A DNA stretch of 64,000 nt from NCBI RefSeq assembly GCF_037572775.1, contig NZ_JBBHKA010000001.1, forward strand, positions 1,860,001-1,924,000, written 5' to 3'. Below the pieces are notes generated by a model. That model was not told the DNA's origin. It did no database searches and saw only the letters and a program-made list of their open reading frames with translations. Position 1 is the stretch's first letter. Every line of letters starts with the position of its first letter. Source of the DNA: Ramlibacter sp. PS4R-6. GTDB lineage: Bacteria; Pseudomonadota; Gammaproteobacteria; Burkholderiales; Burkholderiaceae_C. Of the stretch, positions 45,429 through 53,907 are shown in pieces. The position numbers and the translations under genes were made by a program.

Positions 45429-46390
45429 GCCGCGCGCAGGTCCACGCCGAGCCCGGCATGGGCGCACACGCCGCCTTCGCCGCCGAAATGCGCGCGTGCC
45501 TGGCCGCGCGGCCGCGGCGCATCTCGCCGAAGTGGTTCTACGACAGCCGCGGCTCGCAGCTGTTCGACGCCATCTGCGAGCTGCCCGAGTACTACCCCAC
45601 GCGCACCGAATTCGGCATCCTCACGCGCCACGCCGGCGAGATGGCCGCGCTCATGGGCCCGCGCGCGGAGGTCGTCGAGTTCGGCGCGGGGTCGCTCCGC
45701 AAGGTACGGTTGCTGCTCGACGCGATGGAAGCGCCCGCACGCTACCTGCCCATCGACATTTCGGGCGACCACCTCGCGCAGTCCGCGATCGAGCTGCAGC
45801 GCACCTACCCCGGCCTGGACGTGCAGCCCGTCGTGGCCGACTACACGCAGCGCCTGCTGCTGCCCGCGCCCCTGCCCGGCGCGGGCAAGCGCATCGGCTT
45901 CTTCCCCGGTTCGACCATCGGCAACTTCACGCCCGAGGAGGCGCTGCACTTCTTCGTGCTCGCGGGCCAGCTGCTGCGCGGCGGCGCTTTGCTGCTCGGC
46001 GCCGACCTCGTGAAGGACCCGGCGGTGCTGCACGCCGCGTACAACGACGCGCAGGGCGTGACGGCCGAGTTCAACCTGAACCTGCTGGCTCGCGCCAACC
46101 GCGAGCTGGGCACCGGCTTCGAGCTGTCGAAGTTCTGGCACAGCGCCTTTTACAACGCGCCGGCCTCGCGCATCGAGATGCACCTGGTGAGCCGCGAGCG
46201 CCAGCGGGTCGAATGGCGCGGCGAGCGCTTCGAGTTCGACGAGGGCGAGGCCATCCACACCGAGAACTCGTACAAGTTCACGGTCGAGGGGCTGCACGCG
46301 ATGGCGCTGGATGCGGGCTTCCGGCCCGGTCCGGTGTGGACCGACGATGCGCAGCTGTTCAGCGTGCATTGGCTGCACGCGCCGGCCTGA
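45422..46390 (+). CDS. egtD: L-histidine N-alpha-methyltransferase EgtD
   Basis: A 322-residue SAM-dependent methyltransferase that trimethylates histidine to hercynine, the first step of ergothioneine synthesis. SAM motif VVEFGAGSLRKVRLLLDA is at 84-101; ISPKWFYDSRGSQLFDAICELPEYYPTRTE near 34-63 and FFPGSTIGNFTPEEA are family marks. Length matches EgtD. The ATG lies inside the 3' end of egtB (7-base overlap), so the two are coupled. No egtC or egtE gene is adjacent. Confidence 0.94.
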   Translation: MLSRAQVHAEPGMGAHAAFAAEMRACLAARPRRISPKWFYDSRGSQLFDAICELPEYYPTRTEFGILTRHAGEMAALMGPRAEVVEFGAGSLRKVRLLLDAMEAPARYLPIDISGDHLAQSAIELQRTYPGLDVQPVVADYTQRLLLPAPLPGAGKRIGFFPGSTIGNFTPEEALHFFVLAGQLLRGGALLLGADLVKDPAVLHAAYNDAQGVTAEFNLNLLARANRELGTGFELSKFWHSAFYNAPASRIEMHLVSRERQRVEWRGERFEFDEGEAIHTENSYKFTVEGLHAMALDAGFRPGPVWTDDAQLFSVHWLHAPA

Positions 46391-46400
46391 AGGAAACCGG

Positions 46401-46685
46401 ATGAAAGCGACCTGGAACGGCGTGACGATCGCCGAAAGCACGGACACCGTGGTGGTCGAAGGCAACCACTACTTCCCGGCAAGCGCGCTCAGGCGCGAGT
46501 ACGTGAGCTTCAGCAACACGCATACCGTGTGCCCGTGGAAGGGCACGGCCAGCTACTACTCGCTGCTGGTGAACGGCGAGCTCAATCCCGACGCCGTCTG
46601 GTACTACCCCGACCCGAAGCCGGAGGCGCAGATGGTGCGCGACCGCGTGGCGTTCTGGAAGGGCGTGAAGGTGACCAACACATGA
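46401..46685 (+). CDS. DUF427 domain protein
   Basis: A 94-residue protein of the DUF427 family: ATWNGVTIAESTDTVVVEGNHYFP, then VCPWKGTASYYSLLVNGE and VWYYPDPKPEAQMVRDRVAFW. The conserved CPWKG Cys and aromatic residues are present. The fold is a small beta barrel; function unknown. An AAGGA site lies before the ATG. It overlaps the next flavoprotein gene as ATGA and lies 10 bases after egtD, so it belongs to the ergothioneine transcript. Confidence 0.9.
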   Translation: MKATWNGVTIAESTDTVVVEGNHYFPASALRREYVSFSNTHTVCPWKGTASYYSLLVNGELNPDAVWYYPDPKPEAQMVRDRVAFWKGVKVTNT

Positions 46686-48052
46686 TCCACGTCGATGCCG
46701 CCATCGTCGGCGCCGGCCAGGCCGGCCCGGCGCTCGCCGTCGCGCTGGCACAGCGCGGCGAGAAGGTCGCGCTCATCGAGGCCCAGCACCTGGGCGGCAC
46801 CTGCGTGAACAATGGCTGCACGCCCACGAAGACCTTGCGCAAGAGTGCGCGCGTCGCGTACCTCGCGGGCCGCGCGGCGGAGTTCGGCGTGAACGTCGGC
46901 GAGGTGAGGATCGACTTCGCGGCAGCGATGAGCCGCATGCAGGATCGGGTGGACACCGCGCGCGCCGGCCTGGAGTCATGGATCGCCGGCACTCCGGGCA
47001 TCACGCTGCTGCGCGAGTGGGGCGCCTTCGCCGGCGGCCGCGAAGGCGCGTTCGACCTGAAAGCCGGCGACAAGGCGGTGCGCGCGAAGCGCGTGTACCT
47101 CAACACCGGCACGCGGCCATTCGTGCCGCCCATCCCCGGCCTGGACGGCGTTCCCCACCTCACGAACGAGTCGCTGCTGAAGCTGCGCGTGCTGCCGCGG
47201 CACCTCGTCGTGATCGGCGGCAGCTACATCGGCCTAGAGATGGGGCAGATCTTCCGCCGCCTCGGCTCGCAGGTGACGGTGGTGGAGACGGCGCCGCGCA
47301 TCACGGCGCGCGAGGACGAGGACCTCACCACGTCGATCGCGGCCTTCCTCGGGAAAGAGGGCATCCGCATCATCGCCGGCAAGCCCGTGACCAAAGTCGA
47401 GCGCGCCAGGGACGGCGTCGCGGTGACGGTGGGCGAGGAGCGCATCGAAGGCTCGCATGTGCTCGTCGCGACCGGCCGGCTGCCCAACACCGAGAAGTTG
47501 AACCTGAAAGCGGTCGGCGTGGAGACCGACGCACGCGGCTTCGTCCCGACGAACGGCCGGCTGGAGACGAACGTGCCCGGCATCTGGGCGCTGGGCGACA
47601 TCAACAAGCGCGGCGCGTTCACGCACACGAGCTTCCACGACCACGAGATCGTGCTGGCCAACCACGACGGCGGCAACCGCTCGGCCGACAAGCGCACCAT
47701 GTGCTACGCGATGTTCACCGACCCGCCGTTCGCGCGCGTCGGGATGTCGGAGACGGAGGCGCGGGCGTCCGGCAAGCGCGTGCTGATGGCCACGTTCGAC
47801 ATGAAGAACGTCAGCCGCGCCAAGGAGGAAAGCGAGACCGCGGGCCTGGTCAAGCTGCTGGTCGACGCCGATACCGACCGGTTCCTCGGCTTCGCGATGG
47901 CCGGCATCGCCGCCGACGAGATCGTGCACGTCTTCACCAACTTCATGGCGGCGGGCGGCACGGCGACGGTGATGAAGGAGGCGCTGCCCGCGCATCCCAC
48001 GGTGGCGGAGTTCCTGCCCACCATCCTCGGCAAGCTGAAACCCCTGGCCTAG
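46682..48052 (+). CDS. Mercuric-reductase-like pyridine nucleotide-disulfide oxidoreductase
   Basis: A 456-residue class I flavoprotein disulfide reductase. FAD motif VGAGQAGPAL is at 9-18, the redox pair is Cys41/Cys46 in GGTCVNNGCTPTKTL, the NAD(P) motif IGGSYIGLEMG lies near 179, and the C-terminal dimer domain carries the active-site His in LPAHPTVAEFLP. There is no N-terminal HMA domain and no C-terminal vicinal Cys pair, so Hg(II) reduction is unlikely. Coupled to DUF427 by ATGA. It may recycle a disulfide linked to ergothioneine or another thiol; inferred. Confidence 0.9.
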   Translation: MIHVDAAIVGAGQAGPALAVALAQRGEKVALIEAQHLGGTCVNNGCTPTKTLRKSARVAYLAGRAAEFGVNVGEVRIDFAAAMSRMQDRVDTARAGLESWIAGTPGITLLREWGAFAGGREGAFDLKAGDKAVRAKRVYLNTGTRPFVPPIPGLDGVPHLTNESLLKLRVLPRHLVVIGGSYIGLEMGQIFRRLGSQVTVVETAPRITAREDEDLTTSIAAFLGKEGIRIIAGKPVTKVERARDGVAVTVGEERIEGSHVLVATGRLPNTEKLNLKAVGVETDARGFVPTNGRLETNVPGIWALGDINKRGAFTHTSFHDHEIVLANHDGGNRSADKRTMCYAMFTDPPFARVGMSETEARASGKRVLMATFDMKNVSRAKEESETAGLVKLLVDADTDRFLGFAMAGIAADEIVHVFTNFMAAGGTATVMKEALPAHPTVAEFLPTILGKLKPLA

Positions 48053-48083
48053 CGCGCCGGCGCATCCGCGCTAAGCTCGCGGC

Positions 48084-48818
48084 GTGACATCCCTCGCGCC
48101 CGCCTTCACCGACCCGACGCAACTCGACGCCGCGATGCGCCAGCGCGGCTACGCGGTGCTCACGCCGCAAGCCGTGAGCGCGCTGGCGCGTTGCCCGGCG
48201 GCGGAACTGGAAGCCCTGGGCGCCAGCTGGGACGACCTCGCGCCGGACCAGTACCTGAAGGACGGGGGCCACTACCGCAAGCGCCGGCATTCGTCATTCA
48301 CCGTCGACGGCGAGGAAGTGGGCCTGGCGCCGCATCGCGCGCACTGGCAGGGCGTCGAATACAACGCGCTGCACGGCGGCATGCAGCGCTGGTTCGAACC
48401 GGTCGCGCCGCAGGTTGCGCAGGCGCCCGCGTGGCTGGCGCTGCTGCGGTGGCTGGGCGGCGTGAGTTCCGCGCTGAAGGGCCGGCAGCGCTGGTTCGTC
48501 GAGGCGCACCAGTTCCGCATCGACACCGAAGGCGGCATCGGCCGCCCGACGCCCGAGGGTGCGCACCGCGACGGCGTGGATGTGGTGGCGGTGTTCCTCG
48601 TCGCGCGCGAAGGCATCAAGGGCGGCGAGACGCGCGTGTTCGAAGCCGACGGCCCGCGCGGCGAGCGCTTCACGCTCACGCAGCCGTGGTCGCTGCTGCT
48701 GCTGGACGACGAGCGCGTGATCCACGAGTCGACGCCGATCCAGCCGGCGGGCGAGGGCGGGGGCTACCGCGACACGCTGGTGGTCACCTACCGCGCGCAG
48801 GGCTTCCAGGGCGGCTAG
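48084..48818 (+). CDS. 2OG-Fe dioxygenase family protein (amino-acid hydroxylase-like)
   Basis: A 244-residue protein of the 2OG-Fe dioxygenase family that includes isoleucine 4-hydroxylase and BsmA. The iron ligands are His161 and Asp163 (AHRDGVDVVAV) and His214 (ERVIHEST), and an Arg in TLVVTYR likely binds 2-oxoglutarate. YLKDGGHYRKRRHSSF near the N-terminus is typical of the family. Start is GTG 48084, 31 bases after the flavoprotein gene. It would hydroxylate a free amino acid or a related small molecule. Convergent with the SDR gene, overlapping by 4 bases. Confidence 0.85.
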   Translation: MTSLAPAFTDPTQLDAAMRQRGYAVLTPQAVSALARCPAAELEALGASWDDLAPDQYLKDGGHYRKRRHSSFTVDGEEVGLAPHRAHWQGVEYNALHGGMQRWFEPVAPQVAQAPAWLALLRWLGGVSSALKGRQRWFVEAHQFRIDTEGGIGRPTPEGAHRDGVDVVAVFLVAREGIKGGETRVFEADGPRGERFTLTQPWSLLLLDDERVIHESTPIQPAGEGGGYRDTLVVTYRAQGFQGG

Positions 48819-49570
48819 TCGCGGATGTCGCCCACCGGGTTGCCGCCGAAGTCGGCGCGGCCCAGGTAGGCGATGACCTTGCGCGCCGCTTCTTCCGGCG
48901 AAGCCAGCACGCCTTGTTCCTTGATGCCGGTGAAGTAGCCGATGTCGGGAAACTGGCTGGGGTCGCTGCCGCGCAGCTGCACCTGCATGTCGGTGTCGAT
49001 GACGCCGGGCGCCAGCGAGCACACCTTCGCGCCGTCGGGGGCGCGCTCTTCTTCCAGCGCGACGCAGCGCGTGTAGTGGTCCATCCCGGCCTTGGCCGCG
49101 CAGTACAGCGCCTGCGACGCCATGGCGCGGCGGCCCAGGCCCGAGGAGATGTTCAGCACCTTGCGCGGGACCTTCCAGGCCGAAGTCGCGCGCAGGAAGC
49201 TTGCGGTCAGCAGCATCGGCGCTTCGAGGTTCACGCGCAGCGCATCGGCGATGTCGTCGCCGCCGATGGCCGACAACGGCGCTACCTGGGGCAGCAGCGC
49301 GGCGTTGTTGATCAGGGTGACGCTCGCGTAGCCGCCGGGCTCCTTGGCCTTCAGCCAGGTTTCCAGGCGGGTGGCCGCCCCGGCGGCGCGCGCCAGGTCG
49401 TGCGGCCATTGCTCGCACGCGACGCCCGCTTTCGCGGCGCGCTCCTGCAGCGCGTCGTTGGTCTTGCGCGAGATGCACAGCAGGTCGTGGCCGGCGTCCA
49501 GCAGCTGCTGCGCGATCGCCAGGCCCATGCCCCGCGACGCGCCGGTGATGACGGTGAGGTGCTGCGCCAT
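48815..49570 (-). CDS. Short-chain dehydrogenase/reductase (SDR)
   Basis: A 251-residue classical SDR. The cofactor motif TGASRGMG is at 9-16, NNAA lies near 87-90, and the catalytic set is Ser in ISSGLG and YCAAK (Tyr, Lys). The pattern is close to sepiapterin-reductase-like SDRs, but the substrate is unknown. It starts one base after the intradiol dioxygenase stop, so they share a transcript. No membrane or signal segment. Confidence 0.92.
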   Translation of the reverse strand: MAQHLTVITGASRGMGLAIAQQLLDAGHDLLCISRKTNDALQERAAKAGVACEQWPHDLARAAGAATRLETWLKAKEPGGYASVTLINNAALLPQVAPLSAIGGDDIADALRVNLEAPMLLTASFLRATSAWKVPRKVLNISSGLGRRAMASQALYCAAKAGMDHYTRCVALEEERAPDGAKVCSLAPGVIDTDMQVQLRGSDPSQFPDIGYFTGIKEQGVLASPEEAARKVIAYLGRADFGGNPVGDIRD

Positions 49571-49571
49571 G

Positions 49572-50189
49572 TCAGGTCTTCACGATGATCGGGAAATCCG
49601 CCTTCACGCCGTCGCTGCCGGCCACGAAGTTGCGGGTGAGCGCCGCGCGGTCGGCGGCGTCGAGGCTGCGCCACAGGCCGTCGCGTTCGTTGTGCGGGTC
49701 GCCCGCCACGTACATCTGGGTGGTCAGCAGCTCGCGTGAGCCGAGCTTCACCTTGAAATGGATGTGCGGCGTGCGGCCCGAGTAGGGCGCCGGTTTGATC
49801 GTGCGGAAGCGCCAGGCGCCGCTTGCGTCCGTCGTCACGCGGCCGAAGCCCTGGAAAGCGGCGTCCGCGCCGCGGTCGCCCGGGTGGTGGTAGTGGCCCG
49901 CCTCGTCGCACTGCCAGATCTCCACGGCGGCACCGCGCACGGGCCGGCCCTCCAGGTCGCGCACCGTGCCTTCCACCCACGCGGGCTGGCCGCGCGCATA
50001 GGTGAGGTTGCCGTTGCGCAGCAGGTCGAAATCGGAATCGGCCGGCAGCTCGACGGGATAGAACGGCCCTTCGGTCTGCGAAGGCGTCGTGCGGCGCGGC
50101 GCGATGGGCTGCGCGCGCGCGGCCGACCAGATCCAGGGAAAGGCGACGAAGGCCGCGGCGCTGCGGCGCGTGAGGGCGGACGGGTCCAT
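49572..50189 (-). CDS. Exported intradiol ring-cleavage dioxygenase-like protein
   Basis: A 205-residue protein of the protocatechuate 3,4-dioxygenase-like family. The Fe(III) ligands Tyr100 (GHYHHPGD), Tyr136 (APYSGRTP), His142 and His144 (PHIHFKV) are all present. The N-terminus (LTRRSAAAFVAFPWIWSAARAQP) looks like a twin-arginine-type export signal, unlike cytoplasmic catechol dioxygenases. It is shorter than PcaH and has no PcaG partner nearby. The chosen ATG is the first with this signal; the frame extends further. An aromatic substrate in the periplasm is inferred. Confidence 0.85.
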   Translation of the reverse strand: MDPSALTRRSAAAFVAFPWIWSAARAQPIAPRRTTPSQTEGPFYPVELPADSDFDLLRNGNLTYARGQPAWVEGTVRDLEGRPVRGAAVEIWQCDEAGHYHHPGDRGADAAFQGFGRVTTDASGAWRFRTIKPAPYSGRTPHIHFKVKLGSRELLTTQMYVAGDPHNERDGLWRSLDAADRAALTRNFVAGSDGVKADFPIIVKT

Positions 50190-50214
50190 GCCGCCAGCAT
50201 AGCCGCGAAGCGCG

Positions 50215-50838
50215 CTAGAAGGGGACAGGGCTGGCAAGCGCCAACGGCTCGCCCGTTGCCGGATGGGTGAATGCCAGCCCGGCCGCGTGCAGCAGCAGGC
50301 GCGCTGAATGCGCGGCGACTTCGGGCGGCGCATAGAGCGCATCGCCCAGGATCGGGTGGCCGATGGCCTGCAGGTGCACGCGCAACTGGTGCGAGCGGCC
50401 CGTGACCGGCTCCAGCTCGACCCGCGTCGTGTCGGCGCCGCGCGCCAGCACGCGCCACTTCGTGCGGCTCGGCTTGCCGCTGGCGCGGTCCACCACCTGC
50501 TTCGGCCGGTTGGGCCAGTCGGCGGCGAGCGGCAGGTCGATCTCGCCCTCGTCCTGCGCGATGAGCCCCGCAACGATCGCCACGTAGCGCTTGCGCACCT
50601 CGCGGCCCTCGAACGCCGCGCCCATGCGCCGCTGGATTTCCGGGCCCCGCGCCATCAGGAACAGGCCCGAGGTCGCCATGTCGAGGCGGTGCACCACGAG
50701 CGCATCGGGGTACGCGGCCTGCACCCGCGCCGCCATGCAATCGGCCTTGTCCGCGCCACGGCCGGGCACCGACAGCAGGCCGGCCGGCTTATCGACGGCC
50801 ACCAGCCACTCGTCGGCGTGGACCAATAATGGCTGCAT
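50215..50838 (-). CDS. RluA-family pseudouridine synthase
   Basis: A 207-residue RNA pseudouridine synthase. The catalytic motif HRLDMATSGL (Asp near 53) and the RluA core segments KPAGLLSVPGRG and RSHQLRVHLQAIGHPILGD are present. There is no S4 domain, and the length matches the short RluA type that modifies 23S rRNA U746 and tRNA U32, though the exact target cannot be told. Its start codon shares CATG (50836-50839) with the divergent DUF486 gene, so the two 5' ends overlap. Confidence 0.9.
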   Translation of the reverse strand: MQPLLVHADEWLVAVDKPAGLLSVPGRGADKADCMAARVQAAYPDALVVHRLDMATSGLFLMARGPEIQRRMGAAFEGREVRKRYVAIVAGLIAQDEGEIDLPLAADWPNRPKQVVDRASGKPSRTKWRVLARGADTTRVELEPVTGRSHQLRVHLQAIGHPILGDALYAPPEVAAHSARLLLHAAGLAFTHPATGEPLALASPVPF

Positions 50839-51205
50839 GAGCCTCTCCGCCATCCCCTTGTCGCTGCAGACCATCCTGCTGCTCGTCGCGTCCAACGTGT
50901 TCATGACCGTGGCCTGGTACGGCCACCTGAAGTTCTTCAAGGAAGGTTCCGCATGGTACGTGGTGGCCCTGGCGAGCTGGGGCATCGCGCTCTTCGAATA
51001 CCTGCTGCAGGTGCCGGCCAACCGCATCGGTTTCCTGGAGGCGGGCTACACCGTCGCGCAGCTGAAGATCCTGCAGGAGGTGATCACGCTGGCGGTGTTC
51101 GTGCCGTTCGCGCTGTTCGTGCTGGGCCAGCCGATGAAGATGGATTACGTGTGGGCGGCGCTGTGCATGGTGGGCGCCGTCTATTTCATATTCCGCAACG
51201 GCTGA
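50837..51205 (+). CDS. DUF486 family small multidrug/DMT-like membrane protein
   Basis: A 122-residue inner-membrane protein with four hydrophobic segments and the DUF486 pattern VAWYGHLKFF, LFEYLLQVPANRIG and YTVAQLKILQEVITL, a small DMT-superfamily relative. Transport role not established. Its ATG lies within the CATG shared with the divergent rluA-type gene. It ends 49 bases before the DUF47 gene. Confidence 0.9.
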   Translation: MSLSAIPLSLQTILLLVASNVFMTVAWYGHLKFFKEGSAWYVVALASWGIALFEYLLQVPANRIGFLEAGYTVAQLKILQEVITLAVFVPFALFVLGQPMKMDYVWAALCMVGAVYFIFRNG

Positions 51206-51254
51206 GCGCCACCCCCCAGTTACACTCGCCGCACCCCGGGACCTGGAGAGAGCG

Positions 51255-51899
51255 ATGTTTGGCAAGCTGCTGCCGCGCGAAGGCAACTTCTACGAGATGT
51301 TCAACCAGCATGCCGACCGCATCGTCGAGGCGGCGCGCGCTTTCTCCCAGCTGGTCACGCACTACGGGGACAGCCACCTGCGCGAGCAATACAACCGCGA
51401 CGTCGACAATGCCGAGCGCGCCGCCGACCGCGTGACGCACGAGGTCAACCGCCTCATCCACAAGACCTTCATCACGCCCATCGACCGCGACCAGATCCAC
51501 ACGCTGATCAACACGATGGACGACGTCGCCGACCTGATCCAGGACACGGCCGAGACGATGGCGCTGTACGACGTGCGCCACATGACCGACGAAATCTCGC
51601 GCCTGACGGACATCTCGGTCAAGTGCTGCGACCGCGTCAAGGAAGCCGTGAACCTGATCGCGCGCCTGGGCGAGCCGGCCGCCGCCGAAGCCGCGCTGAA
51701 GACCTGCGAGGAGATCGACAAGCTCGAGTCCGACGCGGACCGCGTGATGCGCTCGGCCATCAGCAAGCTGTTCCGCGAGGAGCAGGACGTGCGCGAGGTC
51801 ATCAAGCTCAAGGCCATCTACGAGCTGCTGGAGACCATCACCGACAAGTGCGAGGACGTGGCCAACGTCATCGAGGGCATCATCCTCGAGCACTCCTGA
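51255..51899 (+). CDS. DUF47 (PhoU-like) phosphate transport regulator
   Basis: A 214-residue all-helical protein of the DUF47/PhoU-like family, with metal-cluster-type acidic residues in helices (EMFNQHADRIVEAARAFSQL, TMDDVADLIQDTAETMAL, ETITDKCEDVANVIEGIIL). Encoded with Pit-type transporters, these proteins control or assist phosphate uptake at the membrane. GGAGAG precedes the ATG. It lies 4 bases before the pit gene; operon certain. Confidence 0.92.
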   Translation: MFGKLLPREGNFYEMFNQHADRIVEAARAFSQLVTHYGDSHLREQYNRDVDNAERAADRVTHEVNRLIHKTFITPIDRDQIHTLINTMDDVADLIQDTAETMALYDVRHMTDEISRLTDISVKCCDRVKEAVNLIARLGEPAAAEAALKTCEEIDKLESDADRVMRSAISKLFREEQDVREVIKLKAIYELLETITDKCEDVANVIEGIILEHS

Positions 51900-51903
51900 C
51901 GCG

Positions 51904-52908
51904 ATGGAAACCACCGCCCTCTGGGTCATCGTGATGCTGGTGGCCCTGGCCATCGCGTTCGACTTCATGAACGGCTTCCACGACGCCGCGAACTCGATCG
52001 CCACCGTGGTGTCCACCGGCGTGCTGCGGCCGTCGCAGGCCGTGGCGTTCGCCGCGTTCTTCAACCTGGCCGCTTATTTCATCTTCGGCCTGCATGTCGC
52101 TGCGACCGTCGGCAAGGGCATCGTGGAACCGGGCGTGGTGAACACGCACGTGGTATTCGGCGCGCTGGTCGGCGCGATCACCTGGAACGTGCTCACCTGG
52201 CTGTGGGGCATCCCCAGCAGCTCGTCGCACGCGCTGATCGGCGGCATCGTGGGCGCGGTGATGGCGAAGGCCGGCGCCGGCGCGCTCATCGCCGCCGGCG
52301 TGTGGAAGACGGTGCTCTTCATCTTCGTGTCGCCGACGCTCGGCTTCCTGCTCGGGTCGCTGATGATGGTGCTGGTGTCGCACCTGTTCCGGCGCTCGAC
52401 GCCCTCGCGCGTGGACCGCTGGTTCCGCCGCCTGCAACTCGTCTCCGCCGGCGCCTACAGCCTGGGGCACGGCGGCAACGACGCGCAGAAGACCATCGGC
52501 ATCATCTGGATGCTGCTGCTCGCCACCGGCTACATGTCGGCCGACGCCAAGCAGCCGCCGATCTGGGTCGAGCTCTCGTGCTACACCGCGATCGCGCTGG
52601 GCACGATGTTCGGCGGCTGGCGCATCGTCAAGACCATGGGCCAGAAGATCACCAAGCTCAAGCCCGTGGGCGGCTTCTGCGCCGAGACGGGCGGGGCGAT
52701 CACGCTGTTCCTCGCGTCGGCGCTGGGCATCCCCGTGTCCACCACGCACACCATCACCGGTGCCATCGTGGGCGTGGGCTCCGCGCAGCGGGCCAGCGCC
52801 GTGCGCTGGGGCGTGGCGGGCAACATCGTGTGGGCCTGGATCTTCACGATCCCGGCCAGCGCCTTCGTCGCCGCGATCTCCTACTGGGTCAGCCTGCAGA
52901 TCTTCTGA
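51904..52908 (+). CDS. pit: Pit-family inorganic phosphate transporter
   Basis: A 334-residue inner-membrane protein that takes up phosphate (probably as a metal-phosphate complex) with protons. The two PiT signature motifs are present: FDFMNGFHDAANSIATVVSTGVL near residue 20 and GHGGNDAQKTIGI near 188, with about ten hydrophobic segments. GIPSSSSHALIGGIVGA and GIPVSTTHTITGAIVGVG form the conserved repeats. It follows the DUF47 gene by 4 bases and is convergent with the TM2 gene. Confidence 0.95.
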   Translation: METTALWVIVMLVALAIAFDFMNGFHDAANSIATVVSTGVLRPSQAVAFAAFFNLAAYFIFGLHVAATVGKGIVEPGVVNTHVVFGALVGAITWNVLTWLWGIPSSSSHALIGGIVGAVMAKAGAGALIAAGVWKTVLFIFVSPTLGFLLGSLMMVLVSHLFRRSTPSRVDRWFRRLQLVSAGAYSLGHGGNDAQKTIGIIWMLLLATGYMSADAKQPPIWVELSCYTAIALGTMFGGWRIVKTMGQKITKLKPVGGFCAETGGAITLFLASALGIPVSTTHTITGAIVGVGSAQRASAVRWGVAGNIVWAWIFTIPASAFVAAISYWVSLQIF

Positions 52909-52912
52909 TCGC

Positions 52913-53359
52913 CTACTGGCTGATCTTGCGGCCCTCTTCGATCTGCCATTCGAAGTAGTGCTGGAAGCTGTAGGCCAGCGTCGCCATCAGGCAGCCCGTG
53001 CCGATCATCAGTGCGAGCACGACGGCGCCGATGGTGAACCAGTTGGTAGCGCCTGCCGACGCGTCTTCGCCCGCATCCGGGTTGAAGCGTGCATTCCACT
53101 TTTCGCGTGAGCTCAGGCCGTAGACGATGGCCATGAGCGACGTGGCCGCGATCGTGAACCCGAGCAGCGGGATCAGCCACCAGCTGAGCGCATCGTCCAC
53201 CCCGAACTGCCGCACGCGCGCAATGCCGTAGATGCCGAGCAGCGTCGGCAGCGGCAGGAGCCACCCGATCCCGTCGCCGATGCCGTGCAGGTAGAAGCGG
53301 TGCAGCCCCAGCGGGCCGCCGAGGAACGCCAGCCACGCGGCGGCCGTCTTGTTCTTCAT
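52913..53359 (-). CDS. TM2-domain membrane protein
   Basis: A 148-residue inner-membrane protein. The N-terminal TM2 domain is clear: KTAAAWLAFLGGPLGLHRFYLHGIGDGIGW, then a second segment, with two further hydrophobic stretches near 70-95 and 110-135. Function of TM2 proteins is unknown. Its ATG overlaps the stop of the acetyltransferase gene as ATGA, so they are coupled. Confidence 0.85.
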   Translation of the reverse strand: MKNKTAAAWLAFLGGPLGLHRFYLHGIGDGIGWLLPLPTLLGIYGIARVRQFGVDDALSWWLIPLLGFTIAATSLMAIVYGLSSREKWNARFNPDAGEDASAGATNWFTIGAVVLALMIGTGCLMATLAYSFQHYFEWQIEEGRKISQ

Positions 53360-53886
53360 GCGCCGTCGGCCGGTGCGGTGCGGTCGCCTTCGCCGATCGC
53401 CTTTTCCATGATCACGATGTCCAGCCAGCGGCCGAACTTCCAGCCGCAGGACCGGATGGAGCCCGCCGGCGTGAAGCCCAGCGCCTGGTGCACGCCGATG
53501 GAGCCCGCGTTGCCCGAGTCGCCGATGACCGCGATCAATTTGCGGATGCCCACGGCCTGCGCCTGCTTCACCAGCTCGGCCAGCAGCACCTTGCCCTGGC
53601 CCTTGCCGGCCGCGTCCTTGTGCATGTAGATCGAGTCCTCGGCCGAGAAGCGGTAGGCCGGGCGCGGCTTGAACCACTGGCAGTACGCGAAACCGATGAC
53701 CTTGCCGCCGTCTTCCATCACCAGGTAGGGCAGGCCCTTGGACAGCACGTCGGCCCGCCGCCCGGCCATCTCCGTTTCGGTCGGGGCGGTGGTCTCGAAG
53801 GTGCCCGTGCCGTTTTCCACATGCCAGGCGTAGATGGCCGTGATGGCGGCGACGTCGGATTCGAGGCTGGGGCGGATGGAGCTCAT
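53356..53886 (-). CDS. GNAT N-acetyltransferase (phosphinothricin acetyltransferase-like)
   Basis: A 176-residue acetyltransferase. The opening IRPSLESDVAAITAIYAWHVENG and ETTAPTETEM are typical of the PAT/methionine-sulfoximine acetyltransferase group. The acetyl-CoA binding loop KDAAGKGQGKVLL lies near 95-107, and GNAGSIGVHQALGF follows. It probably acetylates a small amine or amino-acid analogue. ATG 53886 is only about 15 bases from the -10 of the divergent rpsP operon. Coupled to the TM2 gene. Confidence 0.88.
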   Translation of the reverse strand: MSSIRPSLESDVAAITAIYAWHVENGTGTFETTAPTETEMAGRRADVLSKGLPYLVMEDGGKVIGFAYCQWFKPRPAYRFSAEDSIYMHKDAAGKGQGKVLLAELVKQAQAVGIRKLIAVIGDSGNAGSIGVHQALGFTPAGSIRSCGWKFGRWLDIVIMEKAIGEGDRTAPADGA

Positions 53887-53901
53887 GGCAGGGGAAAAGG
53901 C

Positions 53902-53907
53902 TATAAT
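53902..53907 (+). promoter_or_regulatory. -10 element of the rpsP operon promoter
   Basis: A perfect TATAAT lies 111 bases before the rpsP ATG and is followed by CGCAGGCTT, a 15-base stretch identical to that before rplS (55604-55618). The leader contains a perfect hairpin (CCAGCG/CGCTGG, 53918-53932) and a weaker CAAGG/CCTTG pairing. Confidence 0.7.

Noticed and set aside
46682-48052. Mercury-resistance determinant (MerA)
   Set aside because: No HMA domain, no C-terminal vicinal Cys pair and no other mer genes; only the general disulfide-reductase family is supported.
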